Part shown: one piece after another, positions 10,317 through 21,287 of the stretch
Numbering within the stretch: the first letter of the stretch is position 1
How the letters are laid out: each line of letters starts with the position of its first letter
From: Microvirga sp.
Lineage (GTDB): Bacteria > Pseudomonadota > Alphaproteobacteria > Rhizobiales > Beijerinckiaceae
Length of the DNA: 64,000 nt
Assembly: GCF_014699075.1 (NCBI RefSeq)
Contig: NZ_JACXAB010000001.1
Coordinates: 248,001 to 312,000 of the forward strand
Direction of reading: 5' to 3'
The notes under the pieces: model-generated
What the model was told of the DNA's origin: nothing
Seen by the model: only the letters and a program-made list of their open reading frames with translations
Databases searched by the model: none
Made by a program: the position numbers and the translations under genes

Positions 10317-10406
10317 CGTCATGGCCGGACTTGTTCCGGCCATCCACGTCTTCGGAAACGCAGGGCTGTAAAGACGTGGATCCCCGGGACAAGCCCAGGG
10401 ATGACG
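10317..10406. repeat. R2 palindromic intergenic repeat, copy 1
   Basis: Begins CGTCATGGCCGGACTTGTTCCGGCCATCC and ends GGGATGACG. Related elements lie at 21005-21216 (split), 21891-21981 and 23668-23758. It lies between the small uppP-linked gene and convergent nth. Confidence 0.8.
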
Positions 10407-10434
10407 ATGAGAGATTGAGGAGCGAGAGCAAAAC

Positions 10435-11178
10435 CTAAGGAATCGTCTTGTCCGGATAGCGGCACAGGTCGTTCACCGGGCAGCGCCAGCATTCGGGCTT
10501 GCGGGCCTTGCAGATGTAGCGGCCGTGCAGGATGAGCCAGTGATGAGCGTGGAGCCGGTACTCGTCCGGGATCAGCTTTTCGAGGGCGACCTGCGTGTCC
10601 AGCGGCGTCTTGGTGATGGCGAGCGGCAGGCGGTTGGTGACGCGGAAGATGTGCGTGTCCACCGCAACCCTCGGATCGCCGAACGCGATGTTGACCACGA
10701 CGCTTGCGGTCTTGCGCCCGACCCCCGGCAGGGTCTCCAGGATCTCCACGGAATTGGGCACCTCACCGCCGAACTCATCGACGAGGCGCCGGGCCATGGC
10801 GATCACGTTCTTCGCCTTGGTGTTGAAGAAATTCAGCGTCTTGACGTGCTGGCGCAGGCCTTCCTCGCCGAGATCGAGCATCTTCTGCGGCGTGTCGGCA
10901 ATCGGAAACAGGTTCTTCGTCGCCTTGTTGACCCCCACGTCGGTCGCCTGGGCCGAGAGCGTCACGGCGACCAGCAGCGTATACGGGTTCGTGTAGTCGA
11001 GCTCGCCCTTGGGCTCGGGATTGGCCGTGTGCCAGCGGCGGAAGATCTCGACCATGGTGGCCCGGTCGACCGGCTTCGGCACGCGGGAGCGCACCGCCCT
11101 GCCCACGGCTTTTGCCGGCACGGCAGACTTGGTCTTAGGCTTCGAAATGCGACGAGAGGACGACTTCAGATCGGACAT
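10435..11178 (-). CDS. nth: Endonuclease III
   Basis: Base-excision repair DNA glycosylase/AP lyase for oxidised pyrimidines. 247 residues. The helix-hairpin-helix LPGVGRKTASVV carries catalytic Lys156; the catalytic Asp174 is in VDTHIFRVTNRL; a [4Fe-4S] site C223-x6-C230-x2-C233-x5-C239 is complete. The N-terminal 40 residues are a Lys/Arg/Ser-rich tail outside the fold. The ATG at 11178 is only 20 bases from the divergent DUF2244 start, so either the promoters overlap coding sequence or the true start lies further in. Confidence 0.95.
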   Translation of the reverse strand: MSDLKSSSRRISKPKTKSAVPAKAVGRAVRSRVPKPVDRATMVEIFRRWHTANPEPKGELDYTNPYTLLVAVTLSAQATDVGVNKATKNLFPIADTPQKMLDLGEEGLRQHVKTLNFFNTKAKNVIAMARRLVDEFGGEVPNSVEILETLPGVGRKTASVVVNIAFGDPRVAVDTHIFRVTNRLPLAITKTPLDTQVALEKLIPDEYRLHAHHWLILHGRYICKARKPECWRCPVNDLCRYPDKTIP

Positions 11179-11198
11179 TCCTGCGTTATATCCAGGCT

Positions 11199-11708
11199 AT
11201 GGCAGGCAGCAAGGCGACATTTGATGGCGCGGAACGGTTCGAGGAGCCGGTGTTCTCGGCCGTCATCCGGCCGCACCGGTCGCTGAGCCCGAGAGCGTTC
11301 AGGATCGTCATGTGGCTCGTCTGCCTCACCTCCCTGGTGGCGAGCATCCCCTTCGTGGTCATGGGCTTCTGGCCCGTGGCCGGCTTCTTCGGCCTCGATT
11401 TCCTCGGCCTCTACATCGCCTTCCGGGTCAGCTACCGGCAAGGCGATGCCTTCGAACTGCTCGAGCTGACCCCGATCCGGCTCCTGTTCCGCAAGGTGAG
11501 CCCGAAGGGCGAGGTGAAGGACTGGCAGTTCAACCCGCTCTGGACCCGCCTCGACCGGGAGATCGACGACGAATACGGCATGCAGAAGCTGGCGCTTTCC
11601 TCCCGCAACGAGCACGTGGTGATCGCCCGCGACCTCTCCCCGCCGGAGCGCGAGACCCTCGCCGAAGCCTTGGGCCGTGCCCTGGCGGATGTGAAGCGGG
11701 GCTATTGA
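11199..11708 (+). CDS. DUF2244 domain inner-membrane protein
   Basis: 169 residues. Begins with the family pattern FSAVIRPHRSLSPRAF, then two adjacent membrane helices (about 36-56 and 58-76), then a soluble C-terminal part (FELLELTPIRLLFRKV ... WTRLDRE) of the DUF2244 type. The family is widespread in alphaproteobacteria and has no established function. Head-to-head with nth across 20 bases. Confidence 0.85.
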   Translation: MAGSKATFDGAERFEEPVFSAVIRPHRSLSPRAFRIVMWLVCLTSLVASIPFVVMGFWPVAGFFGLDFLGLYIAFRVSYRQGDAFELLELTPIRLLFRKVSPKGEVKDWQFNPLWTRLDREIDDEYGMQKLALSSRNEHVVIARDLSPPERETLAEALGRALADVKRGY

Positions 11709-12083
11709 GAAAGAACCAGCACCTTCGGGCCTGAGGCCGTCTGGCCTCAAGCCGTCAGGTCAATCGAGGGTGGCGCTCAGGGCAGCCCGGCTCGATGTGG
11801 TGTGTGGAAGGTGAGAGCCAAGCTGCTCATCACGCGCGGTTTGTTTCAGCGGACCTGGAGGCATGCCAGATCGGCCACCTGCGATCACAGGCTTGCGAGG
11901 CCTGCGGCAGGACCGCTCCTTGCCCCACTCTTACGACGCCTCGCGAGCGCGCCCCTCATCGGACGAGGATGTCCATACCTATAGCCGAGCTTAGGAGAAT
12001 TGTCAAGAACAAAGTGAGAACAAGCGCGATGGTGAGAAGGCGGTCATCCTAACCCTCAAGAATTTTACCGAGCGTTCTGCCTA
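11709..12083. other. Intergenic stretch without a supported gene
   Basis: Contains a short stem TGAGGCC-GTCT-GGCCTCA (11732-11749) just after the DUF2244 stop, with no T tract. The short ORFs here lack ribosome sites and family character. Composition falls toward the right end, next to the convergent lipoprotein gene. Confidence 0.5.
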
Positions 12084-12452
12084 CTACGGCGTTTTGGAAC
12101 CGGGCCCTGGCACTCCTGACGGTGTGCCATCCGGGTTCATTCCATGTTTCTTATAAAAAGCCTGTTGATCCACTTCCTGGGCAGCCCTTGTGCGGGCTTG
12201 GACGCTTGCCATCCAGGCTCTGTGGGCCGCGCGGCCTGCAGCCATGGTCGGCAGGGATGCAGCACCCGTAGGATCGAAGGCTGCCGCAACACCGACGGCA
12301 CCTTGCGCGGCTCCGAAAGCGTAGGCTTCCGCTCCAGTCTCAGCCTCCACGGCTGCCATGGCTGTCCCCGGCTCATTGATTTGACTGGTCTGGCAGGCCG
12401 ATAGCAGAGCCATGACCGGGAGAGCGATCAATGTCGGGTACTTACGAGTCAT
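12084..12452 (-). CDS. Small putative lipoprotein
   Basis: 122 residues with a lipoprotein signal: positively charged MTRKY, a hydrophobic stretch and lipobox LLSAC with the lipidated Cys near residue 19. The mature part is Ala/Gly-rich (TAMAAVEAETGAEAYAFGAAQGAVGVAAAFDP) and ends in a Gly/Pro-rich tail. No catalytic motif. Probably outer-membrane or periplasm-facing; function unknown. Confidence 0.65.
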   Translation of the reverse strand: MTRKYPTLIALPVMALLSACQTSQINEPGTAMAAVEAETGAEAYAFGAAQGAVGVAAAFDPTGAASLPTMAAGRAAHRAWMASVQARTRAAQEVDQQAFYKKHGMNPDGTPSGVPGPGSKTP

Positions 12453-12664
12453 GACTGTTTCCCAGGATGCCTATCGCGGAGCTTCGAGACGCATCTTAGT
12501 GGCAGAGCCCTCAACTGCAACGATATATATGATGCTCCTGTTTGATACCTGTCCGAGAAGGTGGATGGAATCTTGGAAGATCCGGACGGGTGGGTTCGCA
12601 CAGATATCGGGTGTCGCCCCTCCCTCAGGGTCGCTAGGATGAGCGTCAATCAAGGATAAAAGTC

Positions 12665-13573
12665 ATGCTCGATACCTTGCGCGACATCACCATCGAACCG
12701 GCCGACCTCATGGTGCCGGACGAGCCCCATTCGGATTACGAGCGGGTGCGCCGGATCATTGCCTACATCTCGGAGCGCTGGCGCGAGCAGCCGTCGCTGG
12801 AGGCCATTGCCGACCATGTGGGCCTGTCCACCACCCATGTGCACCACCTGTTCCGGCGCTGGGCGGGTCTGTCGCCCAAGGCCTTCCTCCAGGCGATCAC
12901 CTTGGACAACGCCAAGGCGCTGCTGGCGGATTCCGCCAGCGTGCTCGACGCCACCTACGAGCTGGGGCTGTCGGGTCCGGCCCGGCTGCACGACCTGTTC
13001 GTCACCCACGAGGCCATGACGCCGGGCGACTACAAAGCGGGCGGCTCAGGGCTCACCATGCGCTTCGGCTTCCATCCCTCGCCCTTCGGCGAGGCGCTGC
13101 TGATCGTGACCGACAGGGGCCTTGCGGGCCTGGGCTTCGTGGACGACGGAGACCGTCCGGCGGCGCTCGCCGACATGACCCGCCGCTGGCCGAGGGCGGA
13201 GTATGTGGAGGACCCGGCCGCCACCGCGCCGGTGGCGAAGCGCATTTTCAGCCCGTCGCAATGGCAGGCGGAGCAGCCGCTCCGGGTGGTGCTCATCGGC
13301 ACCGATTTCGAGGTGCGGGTCTGGCAGACCCTGCTGCGCATCCCCCGCGACCGGGCCACCACCTATTCCGACATCGCCCGCCACATCGGCAAGCCCGCCG
13401 CCTGCCGGGCCGTGGGCGCGGCAGTGGGCAAAAACCCGGTCTCCTTCGTGGTCCCCTGCCACCGGGTGCTCGGCCGCTCGGGCGCACTCACCGGCTACCA
13501 TTGGGGGCTCACCCGCAAGCAGGCGATTCTGGGATGGGAAGCGGGGCGGAGTTTGAGCGGGAACGAAGGGTAG
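12665..13573 (+). CDS. AraC-type HTH fused to methylated-DNA-protein-cysteine methyltransferase
   Basis: 302 residues. An AraC-family double helix-turn-helix (about 25-110; LEAIADHVGLSTTHVHHLFRRWAG) is joined to an Ogt/MGMT domain with the acceptor motif PCHRV (Cys265) and the GxLTGY segment. Suicide repair of O6-methylguanine, with possible self-induced regulation as in Ada. The N-terminal zinc/phosphotriester-repair domain of E. coli Ada (AdaA, Cys4) is absent, so methyl-phosphotriester sensing is not expected. alkB lies 11 kb away in this window, not in the same operon. Confidence 0.92.
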   Translation: MLDTLRDITIEPADLMVPDEPHSDYERVRRIIAYISERWREQPSLEAIADHVGLSTTHVHHLFRRWAGLSPKAFLQAITLDNAKALLADSASVLDATYELGLSGPARLHDLFVTHEAMTPGDYKAGGSGLTMRFGFHPSPFGEALLIVTDRGLAGLGFVDDGDRPAALADMTRRWPRAEYVEDPAATAPVAKRIFSPSQWQAEQPLRVVLIGTDFEVRVWQTLLRIPRDRATTYSDIARHIGKPAACRAVGAAVGKNPVSFVVPCHRVLGRSGALTGYHWGLTRKQAILGWEAGRSLSGNEG

Positions 13574-13683
13574 AATTCTCGTAAGCCCAAAGCGGGATCA
13601 TGCCGACTGCCTTGCTTAGGAGATTGAACAGGTCCGTGCTATTCTAAGGCGAAGAGCATGCTCTTGGATGAGAGGAGGCTGCC

Positions 13684-13953
13684 ATGGGCGCACCGATCCA
13701 GAGGCTCTGGCACCATATTTCGCACTGGCCGTTCTCAAGCGCTCTTCATGCGCGAGACCTCAATTCCGAGCCGCCTGAAGCCCCGGATGATATCGCGTTG
13801 GAGACGGTCGCGGTTACGTTCAAGGAATGCGACGGTATCTGCGAGCCGACGGCTGAGCAGATGGAGGCACAGGACCGGGAGCGCACGGAGCGATTCAAGC
13901 GCGATCAGCTTCTGCCGATCATAGGATTTACGGGCGGCGGGCCGCCAAGCTGA
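13684..13953 (+). CDS. Small hypothetical protein
   Basis: 89 residues, acidic and without membrane helices. It carries two cysteines (ECDGICEP) and ends in Gly-Pro-Pro-Ser. Supported mainly by a strong AGGAGG (13673-13678) six bases before ATG and by position between convergent or flanking known genes. I do not recognise a family. Confidence 0.55.
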   Translation: MGAPIQRLWHHISHWPFSSALHARDLNSEPPEAPDDIALETVAVTFKECDGICEPTAEQMEAQDRERTERFKRDQLLPIIGFTGGGPPS

Positions 13954-13992
13954 AGAGGAATACGCCCTTCCAGAACGGTTGACTGATCGGGC

Positions 13993-14730
13993 TCAGGCAT
14001 TCCCCTCCTGCCGAAGGTGGAGGTAGAGCGGGTCGAAATCGCCCGCCTCCTTCAGTCCTTTCCAGTCCAGGATGCTCACCTGGGTTCCCCGGCTGCGGAT
14101 GAGGCCGTCGGCCCTCAGCTCCTGCAGAACCCGGTTGACGTGGACCGTGCTGGCCCCGATGGCATCCGCGAGCTCGGTCTGGGTGATCGGCAGGTCGAAG
14201 GTCCCGTCCTCCACCAGGCCCACCATATTCAGGCGCACCCGCATCTCGCACAGAAGGTGGGCCGTCCGGTTGTAGGCCTCGCGCCGCCCGATGCCGGTCA
14301 TCCATTCGCGGAAGATCGAGGCGTCCACCAGCGTCTCGCGCCAGAGGGCGGCGGTGATCCGGGGATAGCGGTTGCAGAGGTCGTACAGGGCTTCGTGCGG
14401 AATGAAGCCCAGCGTGCATGGGCTGACGGTCGCGAGGCTGTTGTCCATGACCTTCAGGTGCAGGCTCTGCAGGTCGGGAATGTCACCGGGCACATGGAAG
14501 GCCACGATCTGGCGCTTGCCCTCGGCGGTGATCTTGTACACGCAGGTGAAGCCTTCCAGGAGAAGGCAGGACTGGGACGGGCGGTCGCCGATGCGGACGA
14601 TGTCCTGGTCGGCCTTGTAGGCGGCAATCTGCATCGGAAGCCTGGCCAGAGCCTGCTCCTCCTCGTCCGATAGCGGGAAGATGCTGTCCAGCTTCCGGAT
14701 CATCAAGCCGTTCGGGGATTGGGCCATCAT
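13993..14730 (-). CDS. Crp/Fnr-family transcription regulator
   Basis: 245 residues. A cyclic-nucleotide-binding-like beta barrel (about 25-140) and a C-terminal winged helix (ITQTELADAIGASTVHVNRVLQELRADGLI). No N-terminal or central Cys cluster for an Fe-S centre, so not an oxygen-sensing Fnr; the ligand is unknown. ATG 14730 is chosen because AAGGAG lies eight bases upstream. The type is abundant in Methylobacteriaceae and Bradyrhizobiaceae. Divergent from the DUF6894 gene. Confidence 0.9.
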   Translation of the reverse strand: MMAQSPNGLMIRKLDSIFPLSDEEEQALARLPMQIAAYKADQDIVRIGDRPSQSCLLLEGFTCVYKITAEGKRQIVAFHVPGDIPDLQSLHLKVMDNSLATVSPCTLGFIPHEALYDLCNRYPRITAALWRETLVDASIFREWMTGIGRREAYNRTAHLLCEMRVRLNMVGLVEDGTFDLPITQTELADAIGASTVHVNRVLQELRADGLIRSRGTQVSILDWKGLKEAGDFDPLYLHLRQEGNA

Positions 14731-14941
14731 GGTCGGGCTCCTTCTCACGGGCACGGTGTCCCACAACCAGCCACAGCCACACCGGCTATGCACCAAGCAT
14801 GGTAGGCCCGCCCCTTCCGCTTGACCAGCCATTGCTCGAAACCGGCCAGCGACTTGGAATTTCAGGCATTTTCCTGGTTTTGGGATGGAATTCCGAACAA
14901 ATCACCCGTTCCTTGAGTTGTCAGACACCAGGCTATGGGAG

Positions 14942-15199
14942 ATGCAGTTGCCGCGCTATTTTTTCGACACCTACGATGGCAACCGTCTCATTTCCGATTC
15001 CGAAGGAATCGAGTTGCAGAGCGTCGAGATGGCCAGGATCGAGGCCCAGAAGGCCCTGCCCGACCTGGCGCGGGATGCCCTTCCCGACGGCAACCAGAAG
15101 ACCTTCATCGTCAGCGTCCGGGACGAGGCCGGGCAGGTGGTCCTGAGGGCAGCGCTCACCGTGATCGTCGAAACAGCTCCCGATAATCGCTCCGCCTGA
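14942..15199 (+). CDS. DUF6894-type small protein
   Basis: 85 residues. Pattern PRYFFDTYDGNRLISDSEGIEL ... ARIEAQKALPDLARDALPDG ... FIVSVRDEAGQVVLRAALTV matches a small family very frequent in Rhizobiales genomes. ATG 14942 is used because the family begins there; an in-frame extension to 14885 has no conserved sequence. Function unknown; several paralogues per genome are usual. Confidence 0.7.
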   Translation: MQLPRYFFDTYDGNRLISDSEGIELQSVEMARIEAQKALPDLARDALPDGNQKTFIVSVRDEAGQVVLRAALTVIVETAPDNRSA

Positions 15200-15301
15200 G
15201 CCCAGCCTCAGGGCCGGCAGCCTTGGCGCCCCGCCCCATATTGCAGGAATGCAACAGGGTCCGGCTCCGACGAATTGGCGCAAACTAGCGTCCACCTTCG
15301 T

Positions 15302-15330
15302 CTTGCAGCCCTGAAAACCCCTTCTTATAT
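15302..15330 (+). promoter_or_regulatory. Heat-shock (RpoH)-type promoter candidate for dnaK
   Basis: CTTGCA (15302-15307) and TTATAT (15325-15330) with a 17-base spacer, about 120 bp before the dnaK start. This resembles the alphaproteobacterial sigma-32 pattern CTTG-N17/18-tATaT and is also readable as a sigma-70 promoter. A similar CTTGAT-N17-TGATAT precedes grpE. No CIRCE element is present. Confidence 0.5.
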
Positions 15331-15452
15331 CGTGGCCAGCACGGGGCACGGCTCGGTTTGAGGCGGCCCCGGCGATTTGTCAGCAACATGTAAGCCATGG
15401 GCCGAGCTGCTTTGAGGGCTCGGCGGTCTGCTTGAAAGTGAGGGATCCCGCC

Positions 15453-17369
<1,917 letters not shown>

Positions 17370-17393
17370 ATGATGAGCGCTCTTTAGAGAATT

Positions 17394-17425
17394 CGGCACC
17401 CGGTTTCATGACCGGGTGCCGTTTT
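17394..17425 (+). terminator. Rho-independent terminator after dnaK
   Basis: Perfect 11-bp stem CGGCACCCGGT / ACCGGGTGCCG with loop TTCATG, then TTTT. It separates dnaK from dnaJ, so dnaJ either depends on read-through or has its own promoter in 17426-17575. Confidence 0.9.
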
Positions 17426-17575
17426 CGTGAAATGAGCTTGAAACACCCATGACCGATCAACCGACCGCTTTTCGCGATGCTCCGGCAAGGACTTTCGGAG
17501 TCCTTCCCTGTGCAGCGCATGCAATGCGGACGATGAACAAGACGGAGCGGCCGGCCGCTCCGAGGGGCGCCTGAC

Positions 17576-18721
17576 ATGTCCAAGCGCGATTACTACGAGG
17601 TTCTCGGCGTCGCGAAGACCGCGACCGAAGCGGAGATGAAATCCGCCTTCCGCAAGCTCGCGATGCAGTATCACCCGGACAAGAATCCGGGCAATCACGA
17701 GGCCGAGGTCAAGTTCAAGGAAATCAACGAGGCTTACCAGACCCTCTCGGACGGCCAGAAGCGCGCGGCCTATGACCGCTACGGCCATGCGGCCTTCGCC
17801 AATGGCGGCGGCGCCGGCGGGCCGGGCTTCAACGGCGATTTCTCCGACTTCATGTCGGACATCTTCGAGAACTTCTTCGGGGAGGCCGGCGGAGCGCGGG
17901 GCCGCGGACGCAGCGCCGGCGGGCGCGAGCGCGGCGCCGACATGCGCTACAACCTTGAGATCTCCCTCGACGAGGCCTTCCACGGCAAGAACGCGGAACT
18001 CAAGATCCCGACCTCCGTCACCTGCGAGGCCTGCACCGGCTCCGGCGCGAAGCCGGGCTCGAAGCCCAAGGCCTGCCCCACCTGCGGCGGCGCCGGCCGG
18101 GTGCGGGCGACGCAAGGGTTCTTCTCCATCGAGCGCACCTGCCCCAACTGCCACGGGCGCGGCGAGGTCATCGACGACCCCTGCGCCTCCTGCGGCGGCG
18201 CAGGACGCGTCACCCGCGAGCGCACCCTCTCGGTCAACATCCCGGCAGGCGTCGAGGACGGCACGCGCATCCGCCTTGCGGGCGAGGGCGAAGCCGGCCT
18301 GCGCGGCGGGCCGGCGGGCGATCTCTACATCTTCCTCTCGATCAAGCCGCATCCGTTCTTCCAGCGCGACGGCGCGGACCTGTTCTGCCGCGTGCCGATC
18401 TCCATGGTGACGGCGGCGATCGGCGGCGAGTTCAACGTGCCGACGCTGGGCGGCTCCGAGGCCCTCGTGAAGGTGCCCGAGGGCACCCAGACCGGAAAGC
18501 AGTTCCGCCTGCGCGGGAAAGGCATGCCGGTGCTGCGCTCGCGCGACGTGGGCGACCTCTACATTCAGGTTGTTGTGGAAACCCCGCAGAAGCTCACCAA
18601 GCGCCAACGCGAGCTCCTGATGGAGTTCGACCAGGAGTGCTCCAAGGAAAATCACCCGGAAAGCTCAGGCTTTTTCTCGCGTTTCCGCGAGTTTCTCGAC
18701 GGCCTGGGCGGATCAACTTAA
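17576..18721 (+). CDS. dnaJ: Co-chaperone DnaJ (Hsp40)
   Basis: 381 residues. J domain with HPD at 33-35, a Gly/Phe-rich linker, and four CxxCxGxG-type zinc repeats ([32 protein letters not shown]), so it is a type I DnaJ. C-terminal peptide-binding domains follow. It stimulates DnaK ATP hydrolysis and delivers substrates. It follows dnaK with a terminator in between and precedes pmtA. Confidence 0.99.
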   Translation: MSKRDYYEVLGVAKTATEAEMKSAFRKLAMQYHPDKNPGNHEAEVKFKEINEAYQTLSDGQKRAAYDRYGHAAFANGGGAGGPGFNGDFSDFMSDIFENFFGEAGGARGRGRSAGGRERGADMRYNLEISLDEAFHGKNAELKIPTSVTCEACTGSGAKPGSKPKACPTCGGAGRVRATQGFFSIERTCPNCHGRGEVIDDPCASCGGAGRVTRERTLSVNIPAGVEDGTRIRLAGEGEAGLRGGPAGDLYIFLSIKPHPFFQRDGADLFCRVPISMVTAAIGGEFNVPTLGGSEALVKVPEGTQTGKQFRLRGKGMPVLRSRDVGDLYIQVVVETPQKLTKRQRELLMEFDQECSKENHPESSGFFSRFREFLDGLGGST

Positions 18722-18787
18722 CTTGACGGTCGTTTTCATTGGATTCTAAAGAGCGAACGTGATCTGCAAGATCGAGGGGTCAGCTTA

Positions 18788-19411
18788 GTGGTTCAGTCGT
18801 TCCAACGGCCAACGGCCCGAAAAATCCCTCTCAAGAAGGATCGCTTCCAGGATGAGGCGCGCTTCCTGCGCTCCTGGCTCGAACGCCCGCTCACCGTCGG
18901 CGCGGTCACACCGTCCGGCAAGATCCTGGCCCGGACCATGGCGTCCTATGTGGACCCGCGCATTCCCGGTCCGGTGATCGAGCTCGGTCCCGGCACCGGC
19001 CCGGTGACCGACGCCCTGATCCGGCGCGGCGTGGCCCAGGACCGGCTGGTCCTCATCGAGTACAACCCCGAATTCTGTCAGCTGCTGAAGCGCCGCTTTC
19101 CCAAGGCGGCAATCATCCAGGGCGACGCCTACGATCTGAAGGAGACGCTCTCGGGCATCTTATCAGAGCCGGGGGCCGCCACCGTGTCGAGCCTGCCGCT
19201 CTTCACCAAGCCCATGGATCAGCGCCTGGAACTTCTGGAAACCGCTCAAGGCATGATGCACCCGGGCGCGCCCTTCATCCAGTTCACCTACGCGGTGGTG
19301 CCGCCGATCCCGGCGCGCTCGGACAGCTACAGCGCCCGCGCCTCCAACCGGATCTGGCGCAACCTGCCCCCGGCCCGCGTCTGGGTCTACAACAAGGTCA
19401 ACAACCCATGA
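18788..19411 (+). CDS. pmtA: Phosphatidylethanolamine N-methyltransferase, PmtA type
   Basis: 207 residues. SAM-binding motif [11 protein letters not shown] (63-73), VLIEYNPEF and GDAYDL follow the Rhizobium/Agrobacterium PmtA pattern (soluble, rRNA-methyltransferase-like fold). Known role: three methylations of phosphatidylethanolamine to phosphatidylcholine at the membrane. The start is GTG 18788 with GAGGGG upstream. It overlaps pyrF by four bases (ATGA). The dnaJ-pmtA-pyrF order supports the call; a general phospholipid methyltransferase is the fallback. Confidence 0.85.
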   Translation: MVQSFQRPTARKIPLKKDRFQDEARFLRSWLERPLTVGAVTPSGKILARTMASYVDPRIPGPVIELGPGTGPVTDALIRRGVAQDRLVLIEYNPEFCQLLKRRFPKAAIIQGDAYDLKETLSGILSEPGAATVSSLPLFTKPMDQRLELLETAQGMMHPGAPFIQFTYAVVPPIPARSDSYSARASNRIWRNLPPARVWVYNKVNNP

Positions 19412-20142
19412 GCGCCGCGATGTCCCTTCCGACGCATCCCATTTCCGCAGGCGACATCCGCGACAAGCTTATCATCGGTCTCGACGTTCCGTCCGTCGAG
19501 GAGGCCCGCGCGCTCGTCGAGCGCATCGGCGATGCCGGGACCTTCTACAAGATCGGCTATCAGCTCGCCTATGCGGGCGGCTTGGAGTTCGCCCGCGAGC
19601 TGATCGGCCAGGGCAAGAAGGTCTTTCTCGATCTCAAGCTCCACGACATCGGCAACACGGTGGAGGAAGGCGTGCGCTCGGTGGCGCGCCTCGGCGCCAC
19701 GTTCCTCACGGTCCATGCCTATCCGCAGACCATGCGCGCGGCGGTGGCCGGAAAGGCGGGATCCGATCTGAAGATCCTCGCCGTGACGGTGCTCACCTCC
19801 TATGACGACAACGATCTCGTCGAAGCGGGCTATGCCCCGGTTCCGGCCGCAGATCTCGTCGCGCAACGCGCGGGGCAGGCGCGCGATCTCGGCATCGACG
19901 GCATCGTCTGCGCGGCTCCGGAAGCGCATCGCGTACGCTCCATCGTCGGCCCCGATCGCCTCATCGTCACGCCCGGGATCCGTCCCGCGGGTTCGGAGGC
20001 CGGCGACCAGAAGCGCATCGTCACACCGGCCGAAGGCATTCGGCTGGGCGCCAACCACCTCGTGGTGGCCCGCCCCATCGTGAAGGCCGCCGATCCACGC
20101 GCGGCCGCGGAAGCCATCGTGCGCGACATCGCCGGCGCCTGA
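19408..20142 (+). CDS. pyrF: Orotidine 5'-phosphate decarboxylase
   Basis: Last step of UMP synthesis. 244 residues, TIM-barrel. The catalytic [11 protein letters not shown] (75-85) with the Asp-Lys-Asp array is complete, IIGLDVP is at the N terminus, and TPGIRP and [11 protein letters not shown] form the phosphate site. Start overlaps the pmtA stop by four bases, showing translational coupling. Alphaproteobacterial type I. Confidence 0.98.
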   Translation: MSAAMSLPTHPISAGDIRDKLIIGLDVPSVEEARALVERIGDAGTFYKIGYQLAYAGGLEFARELIGQGKKVFLDLKLHDIGNTVEEGVRSVARLGATFLTVHAYPQTMRAAVAGKAGSDLKILAVTVLTSYDDNDLVEAGYAPVPAADLVAQRAGQARDLGIDGIVCAAPEAHRVRSIVGPDRLIVTPGIRPAGSEAGDQKRIVTPAEGIRLGANHLVVARPIVKAADPRAAAEAIVRDIAGA

Positions 20143-20150
20143 GACACACG

Positions 20151-20948
20151 ATGCTCGCTCGCCTGCTCCTTGCATGCTCCTGCCTGCTCGCGCTCGCCGG
20201 CGCAGCCAGAGCCGATACCTGCACCCTTGTCACCGCGTTCGACACCGACCGCGTGCTGAAGCGTGAGGGCGATTGCGAGCGCCGCAACAGCCCGGCCTCC
20301 ACCTTCAAGGTCCCGTTGAGCGTGATGGGCTTTGACGCCGGCATCCTCACGGACGAGGACGAGCCCGCCTGGCCCTACAAGCCTGAATACAAGGCTTGGA
20401 ACGAGGCCTGGAAGGCGACCAAGACCCCGCAGTCATGGCTGAAGGATTCAGTGCTCTGGTACTCGCATGTTCTGACCCGCGAGTTGGGCGAGGAGCGCTT
20501 CAAACGTTATGTCGACGCGTTCAGTTATGGCAACCGCGATGGCAGTGGCGACAAGGGCAAGAAGAACGGCCTGACCCGCGCATGGCTGAGCGCCTCCTCG
20601 CTGCAGATCTCGCCTGTCGAGCAGATCGCTTTCTTCCGCAAGCTGCTCAAGCGTGAATTGCCGGTGTCGGACAAGGCCCACGCCATGACGCTCGCGATCA
20701 TGCCGAGCTTCCCACTGGCCGATGGATGGACGGCCTATGGCAAGACCGGCACCGGCTTTCAGCCGCTGCGGGACGGCACGTTCGACCGGTCCCGGCAATT
20801 CGGCTGGTTCGTGGGATGGGCGCAGAAGGGCGAGCGCAAGATCCTCTTCGCGCGCCTGATCCGCGACGAGCGCAGGGAAAGCTCCGTCGCGAGCTTCCGC
20901 GCCCGCGACAGCCTGCTGGCCGACCTGCCCGCCCTTCTGGCCGATTGA
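20151..20948 (+). CDS. Class D (OXA-like) beta-lactamase
   Basis: 265 residues with a Sec signal peptide (LLLACSCLLALAGAARA). All class D landmarks are present: S50-T51-F52-K53 with the acylated Ser and carbamylated Lys, S100-V101-L102 as a variant of SxV, Y126-G127-N128, a WLSASSLQISPVEQ segment and K198-T199-G200. It begins eight bases after pyrF, apparently in the pmtA-pyrF transcript. A chromosomal housekeeping setting with no mobile flank suggests an intrinsic enzyme. Hydrolysis of beta-lactams is likely but the spectrum cannot be read; it could also be a BlaR-sensor-like relative, though no membrane domain is present. Confidence 0.9.
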   Translation: MLARLLLACSCLLALAGAARADTCTLVTAFDTDRVLKREGDCERRNSPASTFKVPLSVMGFDAGILTDEDEPAWPYKPEYKAWNEAWKATKTPQSWLKDSVLWYSHVLTRELGEERFKRYVDAFSYGNRDGSGDKGKKNGLTRAWLSASSLQISPVEQIAFFRKLLKRELPVSDKAHAMTLAIMPSFPLADGWTAYGKTGTGFQPLRDGTFDRSRQFGWFVGWAQKGERKILFARLIRDERRESSVASFRARDSLLADLPALLAD

Positions 20949-21004
20949 TTTTCTTGGGGCGAAATCATGGAGAAGGGAATGGACGAGACATTCCCCATTT
21001 GCCA

Positions 21005-21216
21005 TGGCCGTCCTCGGACTTGATCCGGGGATCGGTCCCGGCCATCCATGTTTTGAACAATCACAAACCTCATCCTGAGGAGGCGCGCAAGCGCCGTCTC
21101 GAAGGAGGATCCAGTGCGCTCTGGAAGCTCCTTCGAGACGCCTGCTGCGCAGGCTCCTCAGGATGAGGTGAGGGTGTGCTGCAAGCGGGATCACCGGCAC
21201 AAGGCCGGTGATGACG
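21005..21216. repeat. R2 repeat copy 2, split by a nested R1 element
   Basis: The left R2 half (GGCCGTCCTCGGACTTGATCC to GGCCATCCATG, about 21005-21050) and the right half (GGGATCACCGGCACAAGG to GATGACG, 21187-21216) flank the R1 element 21067-21169. It fills the 339-base gap between the beta-lactamase and the DUF1330 pair, leaving only a short DUF1330 leader. Confidence 0.75.
21067..21169. repeat. R1 palindromic intergenic repeat, copy 2 (nested in R2)
   Basis: Ends ACCTCATCCTGAGGAG and CTCCTCAGGATGAGGT with the inner GTCTCGAAGGA / TCCTTCGAGAC pair, as in copies at 7105, 26104 and 33383. It lies inside an R2 element. Confidence 0.9.
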
Positions 21217-21287
21217 ACGAGGATGAGGCTTGACGCTGGGGCTGCCCTGGCGTTCGCTGCGTCACCTCAAATCAAAAGGAGCGCCCG

